Of a DNA stretch of 39,643 nt, positions 16,355 to 24,529 are shown piece by piece. The notes below the pieces were generated by a model, which worked only from the letters and a program-made list of their open reading frames with translations, made no database searches and was not told the DNA's origin. This DNA comes from Streptantibioticus silvisoli. Its GTDB lineage: Bacteria; Actinomycetota; Actinomycetes; Streptomycetales; Streptomycetaceae. Where the stretch lies: positions 1 through 39,643 of the forward strand of contig NZ_JAAGKO020000063.1 in the NCBI RefSeq assembly GCF_027947535.2. The letters are read 5' to 3'. The translations under genes and the position numbers were made by a program. The first letter of the stretch is position 1; each line of letters starts with the position of its first letter.

Positions 16355-16756
16355 ATGAGTACGTACAGCGACAACGGCCCCGACGCCACCCCCGCCACCA
16401 GCGACGACGCGCCGGTGACCCGTTACCTGCGCCTCCAGGTCGAGCTGGTCCTGGAGATCACCGACGACACCGAGCTGACCACCGCGGCCCTGGAGCAGAT
16501 CCAGGGCGACGACCAACTGCCCGACGCCGAACGCGACCGCTCCCGCGAGGCGGTCCGGCGCGACGAGTCCGAGGCGCTCGCCTACCTCGTCGACCCGTTC
16601 GACCTGGTCAACGGCGTCCCCGGCGTCGACCTCGTCCAGGCGTCCTGGAACAGCGCGCACATCGAGTACGACCCGGACGACGAGGAGTGGGAGTTCTTCG
16701 ACGACGAGGCGGAGGACGAGGACGAGCCGGTGGCCGGGGACGAGCCCGGCGCCTGA
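16355..16756 (+). CDS. Conserved acidic hypothetical protein
   Basis: A 133-residue, strongly acidic, soluble protein. Residues about 20-115 are mixed alpha/beta (TRYLRLQVELVLEITDD, then EALAYLVDPFDLVNGVPGVDL and ASWNSAHIEYD). The tail EEWEFFDDEAEDEDEPVAGDE is almost purely acidic. I do not recognise a family, and no catalytic motif or membrane span is visible. TACGCT (16342-16347) ends 7 nt before the ATG with no SD, which suggests a leaderless message. It is divergent from the LAxTG protein gene (147 bp between starts). Confidence 0.7.
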   Translation: MSTYSDNGPDATPATSDDAPVTRYLRLQVELVLEITDDTELTTAALEQIQGDDQLPDAERDRSREAVRRDESEALAYLVDPFDLVNGVPGVDLVQASWNSAHIEYDPDDEEWEFFDDEAEDEDEPVAGDEPGA

Positions 16757-17297
16757 CGGGTCCGCTCGGCGGCGCGGCGGGTGCGGGCCCTCCGGGCGGG
16801 TGCGGGCCCTCCGGGCGGGTGCGGGTCCTCCGGGCGGTGCCGGTCCTCCGGGCGGTGCCGGTCCTCCGGGCGGTGCCGGTCCTCCGGGCGGTGCGGGCCT
16901 TGCGGCGGTGCGAGCGGGCGCCGGTGCGGGCCCTCCGGGCGGTGCGGGTCCTCCGGGCGGTGCCGGTCCTCCGGGCGGTGCTGATCCGCCGGACAGAAGC
17001 CGGTGTCGGCCCTCCGCCAGGAATCGGCACCGCCCCCCGCCCCCGCCCCGGGACTGAGACAAGCGTCTCGGCGGGCCCGGGCGCCGGCCGTGGCGACGGT
17101 GCGACCCCCGTGCCCGCCGGTGTCCGCCCGGCCGCCCCCGGCCGATGCCCGCCTCGCCCGCCATGGCCGGTGCGGCGGGCCCGGGGGCCGGTGGGATTCC
17201 TCACAGGCCGATCAGGGGCAGAACGGACATTGCCTCCCCTATGTTCTCCAGAGGTACGTAAGAACGCTTATACCCTCGTATGGATGGAGAGAGACAG
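16757..17297. other. Repeat-rich gap before the L,D-transpeptidase gene
   Basis: This 541-bp gap holds an 18-bp tandem array (separate entry) and then GC-rich sequence. Near the right end, less GC-rich sequence (about 17218-17280) is the likely promoter region. TATACC at 17269-17274 is a possible -10 without a convincing -35. Open frames through the array encode Gly-Gly-Ala-Gly-Pro-Pro repeats without start signals and are not called. Confidence 0.55.
16781..16985. repeat. 18-bp GC-rich tandem array
   Basis: The unit GGGCGGTGCCGGTCCTCC and close variants (GTGCGGG for GTGCCGG, CCC for TCC) repeats about ten times, interrupted near 16895-16930 by a degenerate stretch. It begins about 25 bp past the stop of the acidic protein gene. 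Confidence 0.85.
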
Positions 17298-18695
17298 GTG
17301 AAGGCCTCGTCGGGGAACCAGTCCGGCAACTCCGGTCCCGGGACGACCGCCGCACGGCGCCGCAAGCGCAACGCCCGGCGCGCGGCATCGGCAGCCGCGG
17401 TCCTGGTCGGCGGCGCGCTGCTGGCCACCGCGTGCGGCAGCGTCGACGGAGCGACCTCCGGCGAGTCCAAGGCGGCACCCGGAGCGACGTCGGCGTCACC
17501 CACGCCGTCCTCGTCCGCCGCCGGCTCCGCGGCCCACGCGGCCGACGACGCCGCCCACCGGGCCTCCGACGCGCGGATCACCATCAGCCCCAAGGACCGC
17601 GCGAGCAACGTCGGCCTCAACCACGACGCCAAGGTCACCGTCGCCTCCGGCACGCTGACCAAGGTCACGCTGGTCAAGCAGTCCGGCGGCGCCCCGGTCA
17701 GCGGCCGGATCTCCGCCGACGGCCACAGCTGGCAGCCCGACGGCGCGCTGGCCCGTTCCACCGCCTACACGGTCACCGCCACGGCCAAGGACGCCCAGAA
17801 CCGCCAGGCCGTCTCGCACGCGGCGTTCAGCACGGTCTCGCCGGCCGGCAGCTTCGTCGGCTACTACACGCCGGAGAACAACAGCACCGTCGGCGTCGGC
17901 ATGCCGGTGTCCATCAACTTCAACAAGGCCATCACGCACAAGGCCGACGTCCAGTCGCACATCACCGTCAGCTCCACCAGCGGCCAGCGCGTCGTCGGCC
18001 ACTGGTTCGGCGCCAAGCGGATCGACTTCCGCCCCGCCGACTACTGGAAGGCCGGCTCCACCGTCACCCTCAAGCTCCGCCTCGACCACGTCACCGGCGC
18101 CAACGGCGTCACCGGCGTGCAGGACAGGACGGTCCGCTTCCACGTCGGCCGCGCCCAGGTCTCCACCGTCGACGTCGCCACCCAGATGATGACGGTCACC
18201 CGCGACGGCCAGGTCGTGCGCACCATCCCGGTCTCCACCGGCACCCCGCAACACCCCACGTACAACGGGCAGATGGTGATCTCGGAGAAGTTCACCAAGA
18301 CGCGGATGAACGGTGACACCGTCGGCTTCGGCGGCGAGTACAACATTCCCGACGTGCCGCACGCGATGCGCCTGAGCACCTCCGGGACCTTCATCCACGG
18401 CAACTACTGGTCGGCCGGATCGGTCTTCGGCGCCAGCCCCACCAGCCACGGCTGCATCGGCATCCGCGACGTGCGCGGCGCCGGCGACCCGACCACCGAC
18501 GCCGCCTGGTTCTACGCCAACTCCCTCACCGGCGACGTCGTCACCGTGCAGAACTCCCCGGACCACACCATCGCCCCCGACAACGGCCTCAACGGCTGGA
18601 ACATGTCGTGGAGCCAGTGGATCGCGGGCAGCGCGACCGGCGACGGGACCGGCGGTACGAGCGGTGGCGCGAGCGGCGGCGGGATCGCCGGCTAG
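17298..18695 (+). CDS. L,D-transpeptidase lipoprotein (Ig-like domains plus YkuD domain)
   Basis: A 465-residue enzyme that makes 3-3 (DAP-DAP) cross-links in peptidoglycan outside the membrane. The basic N terminus and hydrophobic segment end in LLATAC, so Cys46 is the likely lipidated residue. A Ser/Ala/Pro linker leads to two Ig-like domains (about 92-180 and 185-283) as in mycobacterial LdtMt2. The YkuD catalytic domain (about 287-418) carries HGNYWSAGSVFG and SHGCIGI, with C386 as nucleophile and H367 and H384 in the active site. A W-rich tail (NGWNMSWSQWIAG) packs on the domain in relatives. GTG 17298 has GGAGAGA at good spacing; ATG 17280 would lie before it. A Gly/Ser tail ends the protein. 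Confidence 0.92.
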   Translation: MKASSGNQSGNSGPGTTAARRRKRNARRAASAAAVLVGGALLATACGSVDGATSGESKAAPGATSASPTPSSSAAGSAAHAADDAAHRASDARITISPKDRASNVGLNHDAKVTVASGTLTKVTLVKQSGGAPVSGRISADGHSWQPDGALARSTAYTVTATAKDAQNRQAVSHAAFSTVSPAGSFVGYYTPENNSTVGVGMPVSINFNKAITHKADVQSHITVSSTSGQRVVGHWFGAKRIDFRPADYWKAGSTVTLKLRLDHVTGANGVTGVQDRTVRFHVGRAQVSTVDVATQMMTVTRDGQVVRTIPVSTGTPQHPTYNGQMVISEKFTKTRMNGDTVGFGGEYNIPDVPHAMRLSTSGTFIHGNYWSAGSVFGASPTSHGCIGIRDVRGAGDPTTDAAWFYANSLTGDVVTVQNSPDHTIAPDNGLNGWNMSWSQWIAGSATGDGTGGTSGGASGGGIAG

Positions 18696-18718
18696 GGGAA
18701 TCGCGTACCGGCCCGTGA

Positions 18719-18748
18719 GGTCACCGCCGCCACCCAGGCGTGGTGACC
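18719..18748 (+). terminator. Hairpin downstream of the L,D-transpeptidase gene
   Basis: GGTCACC (18719-18725) pairs with GGTGACC (18742-18748). An inner GCC/GGC pair lengthens the stem. It lies 24 bp past the stop, with no U-tract. Confidence 0.55.
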
Positions 18749-18945
18749 CGTGAGGTCGGGGGCGCGGCCGGTGTGGTGCTCACCGGTTCTCGCCGGTTCC
18801 AGCGGTGGCGGAGGTGCGGGCGACGGGCCCGGGCCCCCGCCACCGCCGCGTCCCCCGGCCCCCGCACCGCGCGCTCGGGCCAACCGGCCGGCCGCCCAAG
18901 GGGCTTGGTCGGGCCGGTGCCCGACTCCCGGGCGGCGGGGCCGTC

Positions 18946-18974
18946 TTGACAGCACCGGTCCGGTTTGATGCATT
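18946..18974 (+). promoter_or_regulatory. Predicted promoter of the cytochrome P450 gene
   Basis: A perfect TTGACA (18946-18951), 17 nt and TGCATT (18969-18974). The GTG at 18981 lies 6 nt after the -10 without an SD, which predicts a leaderless message. Confidence 0.5.
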
Positions 18975-18980
18975 GCCGAC

Positions 18981-20216
18981 GTGGACACCTCACCGTTCGA
19001 CATCTTCCCCCTGGACCCGTACACGTCCGACCCGCATGCCGAGAACGCCCAGCTCAGACAGCGCGGGCCCCTCGTGCGGGTCACCATGCCCGGCGGGGTG
19101 CCCGCCTGGGCCGTCACCCGGCACGCCACCCTCCAGACGCTGCTGACCCACCCGGCCGTCTCCAAGGAAACGCGCCACTGGCACGTGTGGGAGGACGGCG
19201 GCCTGCCCGAGGGCTGGCCGATGACCGCGTTCGTCACCATCCAGGGCATGACCACCTCCGACGGCGCCGACCACCGGCGGCTGCGCGGCCTGGTCTCGCA
19301 GGCGTTCACCCCGCGCCGGGTCGCCGCCCTGCATCCCCGCATCACCGCGCTCACCGCCGGGCTGCTCGACCGGATGGCCGAACTCCCGCCCGGCCCGGTC
19401 GACCTGCGCGAGGTCTTCGCGTACCCGCTGCCGCTCGCCGTCATCTGCGAACTGCTCGGGCTGCCGGAGCAGACCCGGCACCGCCTCCACGTGCTGGCCC
19501 ACGACCTGCTGCGGGTGACCGACGACCCGCCCGGCCCGGCGGCCAGGATGGCCACCTTGCGCCAACTGTTCGGCGACGTCATCGAGTTGCGCCGCCGCGA
19601 ACCCGGCGACGACCTCACCACCGGCCTGATCGCCGCCCGCGACGAGGACGGCTCCCGGCTCACCGACGACGAGCTCTTCGGCACCATGCTGCTGATGTTC
19701 ATCGCCGGTCACGAGACCACCCTCAACCTGCTCACCAACGCGGTCCGCGCCCTGTTCGCCCACCCCGAGCAGCGCGCCGCGGTCACCGGCGGCGCCCTGC
19801 CGTGGAGCGCGGTCGTCGAGGAGACCCTGCGCTGGGACGCGCCCGTCGCCCAGTTCCCGCTGCGGTACGCCACCGCCGACATCGAGCTGGACGGCGTGAC
19901 CATACGCAAGGGCGACGGCATCCTCGCCTCCTACGCCGCGGCCGGCCGCGACCCGGCCGAATACGGCGAGCACGCCGACCGCTTCACCCCGACCGACCCG
20001 CCCGCCCGCCACCTCTCCCTCGGCCACGGCATCCACTACTGCCTCGGCGCGCCCCTCGCCCGCATGGAGGCCGAGACCGCCCTCGGCGCCCTCTTCACCC
20101 GCTTCCCCGCGCTGGCCCCGGCCGTCCCCCTCGACACCCTGACGCCCAGCCCGACCATCGTCAGCAACAGCACGGAGACGCTGCCGGTGCTGCTGGGCCC
20201 GGCGGCGGAGGGCTGA
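18981..20216 (+). CDS. Cytochrome P450
   Basis: A 411-residue soluble bacterial P450 (heme monooxygenase). The I-helix oxygen-activation motif is AGHETT at 242-247. The K-helix ExxR is E281-R284. The heme loop LSLGHGIHYCLGAPLAR has Cys354 as the axial ligand, with Leu in place of the usual Phe at the start of FGxGxHxCLG. No signal or membrane segment is seen. The substrate cannot be predicted. No ferredoxin, ferredoxin reductase or biosynthetic cluster adjoins, so it must use redox partners encoded elsewhere. The GTG start agrees with the promoter position. The C terminus is of usual length. Confidence 0.92.
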   Translation: MDTSPFDIFPLDPYTSDPHAENAQLRQRGPLVRVTMPGGVPAWAVTRHATLQTLLTHPAVSKETRHWHVWEDGGLPEGWPMTAFVTIQGMTTSDGADHRRLRGLVSQAFTPRRVAALHPRITALTAGLLDRMAELPPGPVDLREVFAYPLPLAVICELLGLPEQTRHRLHVLAHDLLRVTDDPPGPAARMATLRQLFGDVIELRRREPGDDLTTGLIAARDEDGSRLTDDELFGTMLLMFIAGHETTLNLLTNAVRALFAHPEQRAAVTGGALPWSAVVEETLRWDAPVAQFPLRYATADIELDGVTIRKGDGILASYAAAGRDPAEYGEHADRFTPTDPPARHLSLGHGIHYCLGAPLARMEAETALGALFTRFPALAPAVPLDTLTPSPTIVSNSTETLPVLLGPAAEG

Positions 20217-20243
20217 GTTCCGGCGGCGGTCACGCGGTCCGAA

Positions 20244-20300
20244 CGGGGGCGGATGCGGTGGTCGGTCAGTCGGTCCGGCGGGGGCGGATGCGGTGGTCGG
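20244..20300. repeat. 22-bp direct repeat in the P450-cyclophilin gap
   Basis: CGGGGGCGGATGCGGTGGTC plus GG occurs identically at 20244-20265 and 20279-20300, a 35-bp period. Each copy follows a CGGTCC motif. No gene is evident in 20217-20501. Confidence 0.75.
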
Positions 20301-20501
20301 CGCGGGGCGGCCTGCGCGCAGGCGGGGCGCACGGCACGGTGGACGGGGGCGCCGCCGGAGCCCCGGCCCGTTGTCCCGCGGAGCCGAGACCCGTCGCGCC
20401 GCCGGAGCCCCGGTGCTGGTCGGCCCGGTTCCGGCGGGGGTGCGGTCCCGTTTCCCCCGGCCGGGACGGCGGACGGATCGTGGGGATGGGAGGATGGGCA
20501 T

Positions 20502-20999
20502 ATGACGATCAAGGCCTATTTCGACATCACCATCGACGACGTGCCCGCCGGGCGGATCACCTTCAACCTGTTCGACGAGGTGGCCCCCAAGACGGCGGAG
20601 AACTTCCGCGCCCTGGCCACGGGCGAGAAGGGCTTCGGTTTCGCGAAGTCCGGCTTCCACCGGGTCATCCCGCAGTTCATGCTCCAGGGCGGCGACTTCA
20701 CCCGCGGCAACGGCACCGGCGGCAAGAGCATCTACGGCGAGAAGTTCGCCGACGAGAACTTCACCCTCAAGCACGACAAGCCCGGCCTGCTGTCCATGGC
20801 CAACGCGGGCCCGAACACCAACGGTTCGCAGTTCTTCATCACCACCGTGGTGACGTCCTGGCTGGACGGCAAGCACGTCGTGTTCGGCGAGGTCGCCGAC
20901 GAGGAGAGCTTCGCGCTGGTCCAGAAGATCGAGTCCTACGGTTCGCAGAGCGGCCGTACCAGCGCCAAGATCGTGATCGCGGAGTCCGGCCAGCTCTGA
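20502..20999 (+). CDS. ppiA: Peptidyl-prolyl cis-trans isomerase, cyclophilin type
   Basis: A 165-residue cytoplasmic cyclophilin that catalyses proline isomerisation during folding. Core motifs are all present: [23 protein letters not shown] (catalytic Arg and Phe, Gln), [28 protein letters not shown] and the C-terminal [10 protein letters not shown]. There is no signal peptide. ATG 20502 is preceded by GGGAGGATGGGCAT, a good SD, and gives the usual family length. An upstream in-frame start at 20253 would add only low-complexity residues. Confidence 0.94.
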   Translation: MTIKAYFDITIDDVPAGRITFNLFDEVAPKTAENFRALATGEKGFGFAKSGFHRVIPQFMLQGGDFTRGNGTGGKSIYGEKFADENFTLKHDKPGLLSMANAGPNTNGSQFFITTVVTSWLDGKHVVFGEVADEESFALVQKIESYGSQSGRTSAKIVIAESGQL

Positions 21000-21014
21000 C
21001 CCCCGGCCCCGCCC

Positions 21015-21062
21015 CTCGTGGTGCCGGTGTTCCCGCCCCGCGCGGAACGCCGCCACCACGAG
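21015..21062 (+). terminator. Terminator hairpin of ppiA
   Basis: CTCGTGGTG (21015-21023) pairs perfectly with CACCACGAG (21054-21062). A nested GTTCC/GGAAC stem sits in the loop. It starts 16 bp past the ppiA stop. Confidence 0.6.
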
Positions 21063-21104
21063 CGGGCCAGCCGCGGCGCACGGCAGCCGCTGCCGGTCGA
21101 CGTC

Positions 21105-21280
21105 GCGTGTACGCGCGATTCAGCCGCAGCAGTCCGGTCATCGGCGCGTGTACGTGCGATTCAGCGGCAGCAGTCCGGTCAACGGCGCGTGTACGTGCGA
21201 TTCAGCGGCGGGAATCCGCTCAGCGGCGCGTGTACGTGCGATTCAGCGGCGGGAATCCGCTCAGCGGCGCGTTGACCTGC
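21105..21280. repeat. 41-bp tandem repeat array, four copies plus a partial
   Basis: Units start at 21105, 21146, 21187 and 21228, and a partial unit at 21269, a constant 41-bp period. The conserved core is GCGTGTACGTGCGATTCAGC. Copies 1-2 continue with an AGCAGTCCGGTCA-type half and copies 3-4 with GGGAATCCGCTCA, so the array looks built in two steps. In copies 3-4 AGCGG and CCGCT can pair, as can GATTC and GAATC. There are no unique spacers, so it is not a CRISPR array. Confidence 0.9.
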
Positions 21281-21550
21281 GGAGTGCCGCCGTAACACGG
21301 AAGCCGACGCGGGCGCACGGCGGGTGACATCGCCCCGCCGTATCCGGAACGCGCCGCAGCCCATGCCCGTAGTGATGTACGCGTCGCCCTCCCGGCACGC
21401 GCCGACCGTGGTGACCGCCGACGACCCCGAGAAGGCCGCCGACGTCACCGGCCGCACGACGCCCCGAGGCCGACCGCCTCCCCGGGGCGTACTCCGGGGT
21501 CACCGGGCGGCCGGCCGGTCGGAGCCGGTACCGGACCCGCCCGGTGCCGC

Positions 21551-22210
21551 TCAGCCCCGCGTGCGCGCCACCCCGATCGGGCAGCTGACGCCCGTCCCGC
21601 CGATGCCGCAGTAGCCGCCGGGGTTCTTGTCCAGGTACTGCTGGTGGTACTCCTCCGCGGCGTAGAAGGGGCCGGCGGGGAGGAGCTCGGTGGTGATGGG
21701 GCCGTGGCCGGACGCGGTGAGGGCCGGCTGGAAGGCGTCGCGGGACGCTTCGGCGGCGGCCAGCTGGGCGGGGGAGTGGGTGTAGATCGCCGACCGGTAC
21801 TGCGTGCCGGCGTCGTTGCCCTGGCGGAAGCCCTGCGTGGGGTCGTGCTCCTCCCAGAAGACCTTCAGCAGCTGGTCGTACGAGATCAGCGCGGGGTCGT
21901 GGACGACGCGGACGGCCTCGGTGTGGCCGGTCTCGCCGGAGCAGACCTCTTCGTACGTCGGGTTCGGCGTGTGGCCGCCCTGGTAGCCGACGAGCGTGGT
22001 CCACACACCGTCCTGCTGCCAGAACTTCCGCTCCGCGCCCCAGAAGCAGCCCATGCCGAAGTCGGCGACCTCCAGGCCCTCCGGATACGGGCCGCTCAGC
22101 GGGTTTCCGAGGACGGTGTGCCGGTCGGTGAGGCGGAACGCCGGCTCGACACGGCCGGGCAGCGCCTCCTGGCTGGTGGGGAGCTTCGTCTTGAAGCGAC
22201 TGAAGAACAT
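21551..22210 (-). CDS. msrA: Peptide-methionine (S)-S-oxide reductase
   Basis: A 219-residue MsrA that repairs oxidised methionine. The catalytic motif GCFWG gives Cys55 as nucleophile. The family blocks [46 protein letters not shown] and [14 protein letters not shown] are present. C-terminal Cys201 and Cys210 are the likely resolving pair for thioredoxin or mycothiol-linked recycling. About 45 N-terminal residues precede the core, as in the longer actinobacterial form. ATG 22208-22210 follows GGAGGAG at 6-8 nt, a strong SD. Confidence 0.95.
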   Translation of the reverse strand: MFFSRFKTKLPTSQEALPGRVEPAFRLTDRHTVLGNPLSGPYPEGLEVADFGMGCFWGAERKFWQQDGVWTTLVGYQGGHTPNPTYEEVCSGETGHTEAVRVVHDPALISYDQLLKVFWEEHDPTQGFRQGNDAGTQYRSAIYTHSPAQLAAAEASRDAFQPALTASGHGPITTELLPAGPFYAAEEYHQQYLDKNPGGYCGIGGTGVSCPIGVARTRG

Positions 22211-22553
22211 CACAATCTCCTCCGGCACGGGGTCACTACGCATAACACGTCCGACGGGCGCGGGATTCCGCACCGCCGCCACCGAGCCGTCCGGCGACCG
22301 CCCCTCCGGCCACCGCCGGCCGCCGGACTGCCCCCGCCGTGCACCCCGTCCTGGTCTCACCGTGCCCCCGTCCTGCTCCCCGCCGCGCCCTTCCCCGAGC
22401 CCGTGCCACCGGCACCCGTAGGGCCGCCCCGGCCCCTCCCCGTCCGCCGGACGGCCGCTCCCGGTGAACCGTTCCGGTGCGACGATCACACGTTTGCGCG
22501 GGCCTGTGGACAACGGGAAGCAGGAACGCCGCCCGGCGGTCTACCCTCGCTTC
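22211..22553. other. Divergent gap between msrA and the cystathionine gamma-synthase gene
   Basis: This 343-bp gap holds the msrA SD at the left. At the right end TACCCT (22542-22547) ends 6 nt before the metB-type ATG. The rest is GC-rich with no gene or clear operator. A GTTATGCG stretch (minus strand, about 22240-22250) is a possible msrA -10 region. Confidence 0.45.
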
Positions 22554-23714
22554 ATGAACGAGCAGCACAGCCACCGGCATCACGACTTCGAGACCCGTGC
22601 CATCCACGCGGGCCAGGCGGCCGACGCGCAGACCGGCGCCGTCGTCACGCCGATCTACCAGGTGTCCACGTACAAGCAGGACGGCGTCGGCGGCCTGCGC
22701 GGCGGATACGAGTACAGCCGGTCGGCGAACCCGACCCGCACCGCCCTGGAGGAGAACCTCGCGGCGCTGGAGGGCGGCCGGCGCGGGCTGGCGTTCGCCT
22801 CCGGTCTCGCCGCCGAGGACTGCCTGCTGCGCACGGTCCTGGCCCCCGGCGACCACGTCGTCATCCCGAACGACGCCTACGGCGGCACGTTCCGCCTGTT
22901 CTCCAAGGTCGTCGAGCGCTGGGGCGTGCAGTGGTCGGTGGCCGACACCTCCGACCCGGCGGCGGTGCGCGCGCAGCTGCGGCCGAACACCAAGGTCATC
23001 TGGGTGGAGACCCCCAGCAACCCGCTGCTGGGCATCACCGACATCGAGGCGCTGGCCGGCATCGCGCGTGCCGAGGGCGTGCTGCTGGTCGTCGACAACA
23101 CCTTCGCCAGCCCCTACCTCCAGCAGCCGCTGACGCTGGGCGCCGACGTGGTCGTGCACTCGACCACCAAGTACATGGGCGGCCACTCCGACGTGGTGGG
23201 CGGCGCGCTGATCACCTCGGACACCGAGCTGGGCGAGCAGCTGACCTACCACCAGAACGCGATGGGCGCGATCGCCGGCCCGTTCGACGCCTGGCTGGTC
23301 ATGCGGGGTGTGAAGACGCTGGCGGTGCGGATGGACCGGCACAGCGCGAACGCGTCCCGGATCGCGGAGATGCTCACCAGCCACCCGAAGGTGCACCAGG
23401 TGCTGTACCCCGGACTGGCGGAGCACCCCGGCCACGAGACCGCGGCCAAGCAGATGCGGGCCTTCGGCGGCATGGTGTCGTTCCGCGTCAACGGCGGCGA
23501 GCAGGCGGCGGTCGACGTGTGCAACCGCGCCGAGCTGTTCACCCTGGGCGAGTCGCTGGGCGGCGTCGAGTCGCTGATCGAGCACCCCGGCCGGATGACG
23601 CACGCCTCCGCGGCCGGTTCCGCGCTGGAGGTCCCGGCGGACCTGGTGCGGCTGTCGGTCGGCATCGAGTCCGTCGACGACCTGCTGGCCGACCTCAGCC
23701 AGGCGCTGGGCTGA
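22554..23714 (+). CDS. metB: Cystathionine gamma-synthase (Cys/Met metabolism PLP enzyme)
   Basis: A 386-residue fold-type I PLP enzyme. Members join O-acyl-homoserine and cysteine to cystathionine, or in the reverse route cleave cystathionine. IHAGQAADAQTGAVVTPIYQVSTY, YEYSRSANPTRTALE and ASGLAAEDCLLRTVL are typical of the gamma-synthase branch. The PLP lysine is K206 in HSTTKYMGGHSD, and DNTFASPYLQQP supplies the cofactor Asp. Actinobacterial MetB and gamma-lyase are hard to separate by eye, so specificity is the weak point. ATG 22554 has no SD; TACCCT (22542-22547) lies 6 nt upstream, which suggests a leaderless transcript. A strong hairpin follows the stop. Confidence 0.9.
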   Translation: MNEQHSHRHHDFETRAIHAGQAADAQTGAVVTPIYQVSTYKQDGVGGLRGGYEYSRSANPTRTALEENLAALEGGRRGLAFASGLAAEDCLLRTVLAPGDHVVIPNDAYGGTFRLFSKVVERWGVQWSVADTSDPAAVRAQLRPNTKVIWVETPSNPLLGITDIEALAGIARAEGVLLVVDNTFASPYLQQPLTLGADVVVHSTTKYMGGHSDVVGGALITSDTELGEQLTYHQNAMGAIAGPFDAWLVMRGVKTLAVRMDRHSANASRIAEMLTSHPKVHQVLYPGLAEHPGHETAAKQMRAFGGMVSFRVNGGEQAAVDVCNRAELFTLGESLGGVESLIEHPGRMTHASAAGSALEVPADLVRLSVGIESVDDLLADLSQALG

Positions 23715-24067
23715 CCCCACCCGGACCGTTGGCCTGCGGCGGCTTCCCCGGTCCGCCGCGGGCTGCGGGGCGGGCGTGGGCTGCCGGGCGGTCCCGGGCT
23801 TTCGGCTGCGGCGGGTGGGGCGGTCGCGGGTTGCCGTCGGCTGCGGCGGGTGGGCTTCCGGCGCGTGCGGTTCCACGGTCTGCGGTGGGTTCCGGTCGGC
23901 ACCGGGCTACGGTCCGGTCCGGTCGGCGCACCGGGCTCCGGTCTGCGGTGGGGTTCCGGGGGCGGGCTTCCCCGCCCCCACCCGTCCTGGCGCGCAGCCC
24001 CACCGTGGCCGCCCGGCCGCTCGCACCTGTCGCCGCCCGGCCACCCCACCCGTCGCTGCCTGCCCGC
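23715..24067. other. Convergent gap with degenerate repeats
   Basis: After the metB hairpin, this 353-bp gap is GC-rich. Direct repeats include TCGGCTGCGGCGGGTGGG at 23802-23819 and 23837-23854 (35-bp period) and GGTCTGCGGTGGG near 23877 and 23940. No gene is seen. Confidence 0.6.
23733..23762 (+). terminator. Terminator hairpin of the metB-type gene
   Basis: GCGGCGG (23736-23742) pairs with CCGCCGC (23753-23759) around a 10-nt loop. The stem extends to 10 pairs with one G-U wobble. It begins 19 bp past the stop. Confidence 0.6.
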
Positions 24068-24529
24068 TCACACCCCGTTGACCGGTGGGGTGACCTGGAG
24101 GGGCCGTGGCGGGTGCGAGTAGGCCGCGGCGGTCACGCCGGCCGCCACCAGTGCGGCCAGGAGCAGGACCAGCAGCACGGCGTTGCGTATCCGGCGCAGG
24201 CGGATGAGGCGCCGGCCGCGGGCCATGGCGCGTTCCGCCAGGTCCGGCGGGGCTGCCGGGTGCGACAGGTCGAGCATGCTGCGGATCTCGCGCTGCTTGC
24301 GGTCGCCGGTCTGCGGCTGTTCGCCCCGGTCGCCGGACCCGGCCCGCCAAGCGGTACGACCGTATGACCCCGAATCCCGCGCCCCCGGGCCGGCACCCCC
24401 CGAAGGCACCCCTCCCGCAACCGCGGCAGCCACACCGCCCCCCGAAGTCCGCACCCCACCCCCCGCAGACGAACCTCCCGCAGACGAACCCCCCGCTCCC
24501 ACCGGTCTGCCCGTGCCGTCCGCCGTCAT
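24068..24529 (-). CDS. Single-pass membrane protein, possible partner of the sigma-like protein
   Basis: A 153-residue protein. The first 75 residues are Gly/Ser-rich and probably disordered. Then come an amphipathic segment (HPAAPPDLAERAMARGRRLIRLRR), one transmembrane helix at about residues 115-136 (NAVLLVLLLAALVAAGVTAAA) and a short Pro-rich end outside the membrane. I do not recognise a family and no anti-sigma (ZAS) zinc motif is present. Its ATG overlaps the stop of the sigma-like gene by 4 bp (ATGA), so the two are translationally coupled. An N-in membrane protein made with a sigma-like factor suggests an anchor or anti-sigma role, which is inference. A shorter start at the internal MLDLSHPAA is possible. 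Confidence 0.65.
   Translation of the reverse strand: MTADGTGRPVGAGGSSAGGSSAGGGVRTSGGGVAAAVAGGVPSGGAGPGARDSGSYGRTAWRAGSGDRGEQPQTGDRKQREIRSMLDLSHPAAPPDLAERAMARGRRLIRLRRIRNAVLLVLLLAALVAAGVTAAAYSHPPRPLQVTPPVNGV

Larger units (their letters stand above)
21000..21550. other. Gap between convergent ppiA and msrA: hairpin and 41-bp array
   Basis: This 551-bp gap holds a terminator hairpin just after ppiA and the 41-bp tandem array (separate entries). About 250 bp (21300-21550) then show nothing I can assign; short open frames there have no start signal or codon bias. Confidence 0.55.

Noticed and set aside
16781-17057. Collagen-like Gly-Ala-Gly-Pro-Pro protein frame
   Set aside because: It arises purely from the 18-bp tandem array, with no SD, no promoter and no domain outside the array.
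18981-20216. P450 as part of a biosynthetic gene cluster
   Set aside because: Neighbours are a wall transpeptidase and a cyclophilin. No ferredoxin, synthase or tailoring gene is near.
21105-21280. Possible CRISPR array
   Set aside because: The 41-bp units are contiguous, with no unique spacers between repeats and no cas genes in the window.
21300-21550. Short frames on both strands between the 41-bp array and msrA
   Set aside because: No start signal, no codon bias distinct from other frames, no recognisable motif; no tRNA fold was found either.
22211-22553. SAM or other riboswitch ahead of the cystathionine gamma-synthase gene
   Set aside because: The predicted start site is at the ATG, which leaves no leader, and no riboswitch core is visible.
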